The notes under the pieces: generated by a model | The model's input: only the letters and a program-made list of their open reading frames with translations | What the model was told of the DNA's origin: nothing | The model's database searches: none | Source of the DNA: Chloroflexia bacterium | GTDB taxonomy: Bacteria; Chloroflexota; Chloroflexia; Thermomicrobiales; UBA6265 | Length of the DNA stretch: 8,189 bases | Assembly: GCA_013696525.1 (NCBI GenBank) | Contig: JACCYK010000020.1 | Coordinates: forward strand, 1 to 8,189 | Direction: 5' to 3' | Position numbers and translations under genes: made by a program | Shown here: positions 5,081-8,189 of the stretch, one piece after another | Layout of the letters: the number at the start of each line of letters is the position of its first letter | Numbering within the stretch: position 1 is the stretch's first letter

Positions 5081-8000
5081 CTACGATCCGTGACGCTGGG
5101 CCGAGGCTGAGCGACGGGACCGGCGCGGCGGTTTCGGCGCCGGTTTCGCGGATTCGGAGTCGGTCCGCGCGGCCGGCTTCCGTGGCTGCCGTTTTGGAGC
5201 GCCGGCTTTCGCTGCCGCCGCGGTCGACGTTCCTGTTGGTTTCGCGGCACGACCACGAGTTGAAGGCTGCCGTTGGGACCCGGGAGCGGCGGCCACTTGC
5301 TCTGCCAGCTCCGCGATCGGCTCTGGCAAGGCGATTGGGGCAAAGCCGAGCAGGAGCGATTGCTCAACAATATCTCGCTTCATCATGAGCGACGCCTCGG
5401 CCAGGGTCCGCGTCAGCGGATGGCCCGGGTTGACCTCGCGCAGCATTTCCTGCACCTGCCGCATGAGGTCGATGGTCTTGTTGAAGGTCAGCACCAGGTC
5501 GCCTTCCGACAGGTCGATGATGTCGCCGATCTCCGCCATCGTTAAGCCGCGGCACCAGGCGCGGGCGGCGCCATAAAAGCTTGGGTTGTGACCCTCGGAG
5601 ACATCGAGCCCCTCGGCCCGCTCTTCTCCCAACACCGCGTGCTCGACATCTTCGATCCGCCGCCGCGCCAGCACCAGGCGATCGGATAAAACGAACCGAT
5701 TGCTGTTCCGGAAATCGCGATCGAAGGAGAACCAGGAGAAGACTTCGGCCACATCCTCCGGCGTCAGTTGATCGAGGAGGCCACGGTCAACCAGCTCACA
5801 CAGGATCAGGCCATCGTTGTCGAACACCGCCGCCAGCATATCCGCCTTCGCGGTCGGATACCCGCGATGGAGGTAGCCAAAGGCATGCAGCATGTTGCGA
5901 ATCCCCCGGATTACTCCCCGGATCCGGTCGTCCTCGGCCTCGATCTCTCGGCTGAGATGCTCCTCGATAGCCCGCCGCTCCGTGTCGAGCTTATCAACTT
6001 GGTTGAGGAAGTCACGATGCTCGTTGCGACGGTCGCAGGCATGGCAGGGGTGTGCCACGCGGTCCCGCTGCATCACATTGGTTTGCGTCTCGGCGGCCGT
6101 GATATCCGCCTCCAACTCGCGAATCGTGTCGTCGATGCGGGATCGTTCGGTGGCGCGGTACTCCGCGGCGACGGCGTTGAGATCGGGCAAATCGAGGGCT
6201 CGCAGCCGGCTTAGAATGTCTTCGAGCATCGCTGGCGAAATACACTCCAGCGCGGAATCGGCCTCCGTTTCGACCTCCGCCAGATCTGGCGGCAGCTCAA
6301 GCACATGGTCGGTGAGCTGATTGATCTGACGATACTCGTCGACCAGCCTGATCGATCCGTCCGGGCCGAATAGGAACCGGCCGACGCCGCCCCGCGTGCC
6401 GCGATTGAGATAGATCCCCCAGCCCCACTGCCGGCTGTGCGCCAGCAATCCCGGCCGGGCGGAGCGAAAGGCGCGGCGGAGCGCTTGCCGGCCGGGCTCG
6501 GTCCACGGGATCGCGGTCGCGATCGCGCGGTTGACCAGGGCATGGTCGCTTTCAAGGCGACGCCGCGTGTTCTGTGAGGCCGCTAGGGACCGATTCACGC
6601 GGCGGTAGTCTTCCAGCAGCTCATCACCAGCATCCAGGCCAATCAAACAGCCTTGAGGGATTTGGTTGATCTCGTCGCCATACTGGATGATCTCGGCTTC
6701 GAGGCCGCGGATGCGCTGGCTCGATTGAAATTGGGCGAGGCTCTGTTGCAACATGGCCCGGACTCGATCGCCGTCGGGCGGATCCCAGAGATTGAGCACC
6801 GTGTTGTAGCGGATGGCGAAGGCGGAGCGGACGGGGTGCAGGTCGCCGGTCGCGATCTCCAACGTTTCGCGGAAGGAGAACCAGGGCGAGTACGGCACCA
6901 CGACATGGCCAAACCGATCCATGCCGCGGCGGCCGGCCCGGCCCGCCATTTGCTGAAATTCGTTCGGAATGAGCAGCCGCCGCCGCCGCCCGTCCCACTT
7001 GCTCATCCGGCCGATCACCACCGTCCGCGCCGGCATGTTGACCCCGAGCGCCAGCGTGTCCGTGGCGAAGACGACCTCCATCAAGCCTCGTGAGAACAGC
7101 AACTCGACAAGCTGCTTCAGGATCGGCAACAGCCCGGCGTGATGAAAGCCAATCCCTTTGCGGGCGAGCGCCGAGATAGTTTGGACTTGTGGGAGCTCGC
7201 GATCTTCCGGGCGCATGTTCGCCAACACCGTGTCAATCGTTTGCTCGATCAGCGAGAGCTGACGGTCGGTCACGAGTTGCGGCCGCATGATCGCCAAACG
7301 TTCGGCGAATGCCTGGCAATCGTTCCGGCTAAAGAGAAAGTAGATGGCCGGCAGCATGTCGTCCGCCGCCAGCGCATCGACGATTTCGCGCGGCTGGGGC
7401 TCATCCATCTCCGGCCGGCCCCGTTCGGCCCGATTTCGGCCGAAGCCGCCGCGGCGACCGGCCTGCCGGCGCAGCTCTCCACCCGTGTGTGGGAAGTCTC
7501 GAACTAGCTTCCCTGTCTGGTCGATCGAGACATGAAGCTTGCCCTCGTGAAAATAGTGGAGCGCCAGCGGCACCGCACGCTCGTTGTGCGTGACGAGGCG
7601 GATGGGGCGATGCCCGCGGCTGATCCAGGCCGCGATCTCGTCGGCGTTGCTGACGGTGGCCGACAGGCAGATGAGCTGGACATGGTCTGGGCACAGGATG
7701 ATGGACTCTTCCCAGGTCGTGCCGCGCTCGGGATCGGCCAGGTAATGAATCTCGTCGAAGATGACGCTTTCGACCGAATCGAGATCCCATGGCGTCTGCA
7801 ACAACATGTTGCGCAGGACTTCGGTCGTCATCACGACGATGCGGGCATCCCGGTTCTCGGAGACGTCGCCCGTGAGCAAGCCGACATGGTCGCCATAGGC
7901 GGCGCGCAGGTCGCGGAACTTCTGGTTGGAGAGGGCCTTAATCGGGGTCGTGTAGAGGACTCGCCCGGTCCGTTTGAGAGCTTCCCAGATGCCGAATTCG

Positions 8001-8189
8001 GCAACGACGGTCTTGCCGGTGCCGGTGGGAGCGGCGACGAGGACCGAGTCGCCCTCCAGGAGGACGCGGATCGCCTCGCGTTGAAACTCATCAAGGGCAA
8101 ACGAATAGCCCGCCGCAAATTGATCGATCGTGGCTTCGAGCCTTGGATCATAGGGCCGATGCGGCTCGACCGAGGCCGAAGGCCGCCGC
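5081..8189 (-). CDS. Ski2-like DExH-box helicase (HelY/Mtr4-type), N-terminus cut by window edge
   Basis: A large superfamily 2 RNA/DNA helicase with 1,035 visible residues; the frame is open to the window's last base. Motifs in order: Q-motif-like FALDEFQREAI, Walker A APTGTGKT (8009-8032), Ia TTPIKALSNQKF, II DEIH (7745-7756), III SATVSN, V FATDTLALGVNMPART and VI QQMAGRAGRRG (6923-6955). A CxxC in HPCHACD (Cys codons at 6044-6046 and 6035-6037) matches the HPCxxC element recalled from actinobacterial HelY-type proteins. A DSHCT-like helical domain follows at about 5863-5333. The ATG at 7879 cannot be the start because it would delete motifs I and Ia. No in-frame start is visible upstream to the edge, so probably only a short N-terminal piece is missing. 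Likely role: ATP-driven unwinding of structured RNA in RNA metabolism. The Arg/Gly-rich insert and basic tail are unusual. Confidence 0.93.
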   Translation of the reverse strand, partial: RRPSASVEPHRPYDPRLEATIDQFAAGYSFALDEFQREAIRVLLEGDSVLVAAPTGTGKTVVAEFGIWEALKRTGRVLYTTPIKALSNQKFRDLRAAYGDHVGLLTGDVSENRDARIVVMTTEVLRNMLLQTPWDLDSVESVIFDEIHYLADPERGTTWEESIILCPDHVQLICLSATVSNADEIAAWISRGHRPIRLVTHNERAVPLALHYFHEGKLHVSIDQTGKLVRDFPHTGGELRRQAGRRGGFGRNRAERGRPEMDEPQPREIVDALAADDMLPAIYFLFSRNDCQAFAERLAIMRPQLVTDRQLSLIEQTIDTVLANMRPEDRELPQVQTISALARKGIGFHHAGLLPILKQLVELLFSRGLMEVVFATDTLALGVNMPARTVVIGRMSKWDGRRRRLLIPNEFQQMAGRAGRRGMDRFGHVVVPYSPWFSFRETLEIATGDLHPVRSAFAIRYNTVLNLWDPPDGDRVRAMLQQSLAQFQSSQRIRGLEAEIIQYGDEINQIPQGCLIGLDAGDELLEDYRRVNRSLAASQNTRRRLESDHALVNRAIATAIPWTEPGRQALRRAFRSARPGLLAHSRQWGWGIYLNRGTRGGVGRFLFGPDGSIRLVDEYRQINQLTDHVLELPPDLAEVETEADSALECISPAMLEDILSRLRALDLPDLNAVAAEYRATERSRIDDTIRELEADITAAETQTNVMQRDRVAHPCHACDRRNEHRDFLNQVDKLDTERRAIEEHLSREIEAEDDRIRGVIRGIRNMLHAFGYLHRGYPTAKADMLAAVFDNDGLILCELVDRGLLDQLTPEDVAEVFSWFSFDRDFRNSNRFVLSDRLVLARRRIEDVEHAVLGEERAEGLDVSEGHNPSFYGAARAWCRGLTMAEIGDIIDLSEGDLVLTFNKTIDLMRQVQEMLREVNPGHPLTRTLAEASLMMKRDIVEQSLLLGFAPIALPEPIAELAEQVAAAPGSQRQPSTRGRAAKPTGTSTAAAAKAGAPKRQPRKPAARTDSESAKPAPKPPRRSRRSASAQRHGS

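Noticed and set aside
5070..5086. Small inverted repeat TCGTA/TACGA between the convergent small gene and helicase
   Set aside because: The stem is only 5 bp with no T-tract, too weak to call a terminator.
7831..8151. 106-codon minus-strand frame near the window end
   Set aside because: It runs out of frame across the helicase Walker A region; the true frame there encodes APTGTGKT and joins the main helicase ORF.

Overview
The window is GC-rich, densely coding bacterial DNA. Short gaps, ATGA-type overlaps, occasional GTG starts and the gene families present fit a high-GC thermophile-type lineage such as Chloroflexota (Thermomicrobia/Sphaerobacter-like). This assignment is inference from style and content; there is no rRNA or marker gene to settle it. 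No mobile element, CRISPR array, tRNA or rRNA gene was seen.

Left part (1-3383, plus strand): a 188-base leader holds a good sigma70-type promoter (TTGACG, 16 bp, TATCAT at 90-117). It is followed by a compact three-gene operon: two tandem paralogous SelA-like PLP enzymes (189-1325 and 1342-2547), then a creatininase-family metal-dependent amidohydrolase (2577-3383). The SelA-like proteins resemble the COG1921 group, which includes carbohydrate/amino-acid ammonia-lyases such as DgaE, rather than true selenocysteine synthase. The combination suggests a catabolic route that breaks C-N bonds in an unknown amino sugar, amino acid or cyclic amide. The two PLP enzymes differ at a pocket position and by a 23-residue loop, so they are probably not redundant.

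Middle (3371-5046): a minus-strand pair converges on the operon. A trans-aconitate-methyltransferase-like SAM enzyme (3859-4665) overlaps by four bases the start of tsaE (3371-3862), the ATPase of the tRNA t6A pathway. tsaE in turn overlaps the end of the creatininase gene by 13 bp. A small three-helix membrane protein of unknown function is divergent from the methyltransferase (best start 4789, end 5046).

Right part (5081 to the edge, minus strand): a large Ski2-like/HelY-type DExH helicase. Its reading frame stays open to the last base of the window and its Walker A motif lies at 8009-8032. The gene is therefore N-terminally cut by the window edge and does not start at the ATG at 7879. It carries all core helicase motifs, a CxxC element, a C-terminal DSHCT-like helical domain, an Arg/Gly-rich insert and a basic Ala/Pro/Lys/Arg-rich tail.

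Nothing in the window amounts to a clearly new defence or mobile system. The most interesting item is the SelA-like pair plus amidohydrolase operon, whose substrate cannot be read from the sequence.
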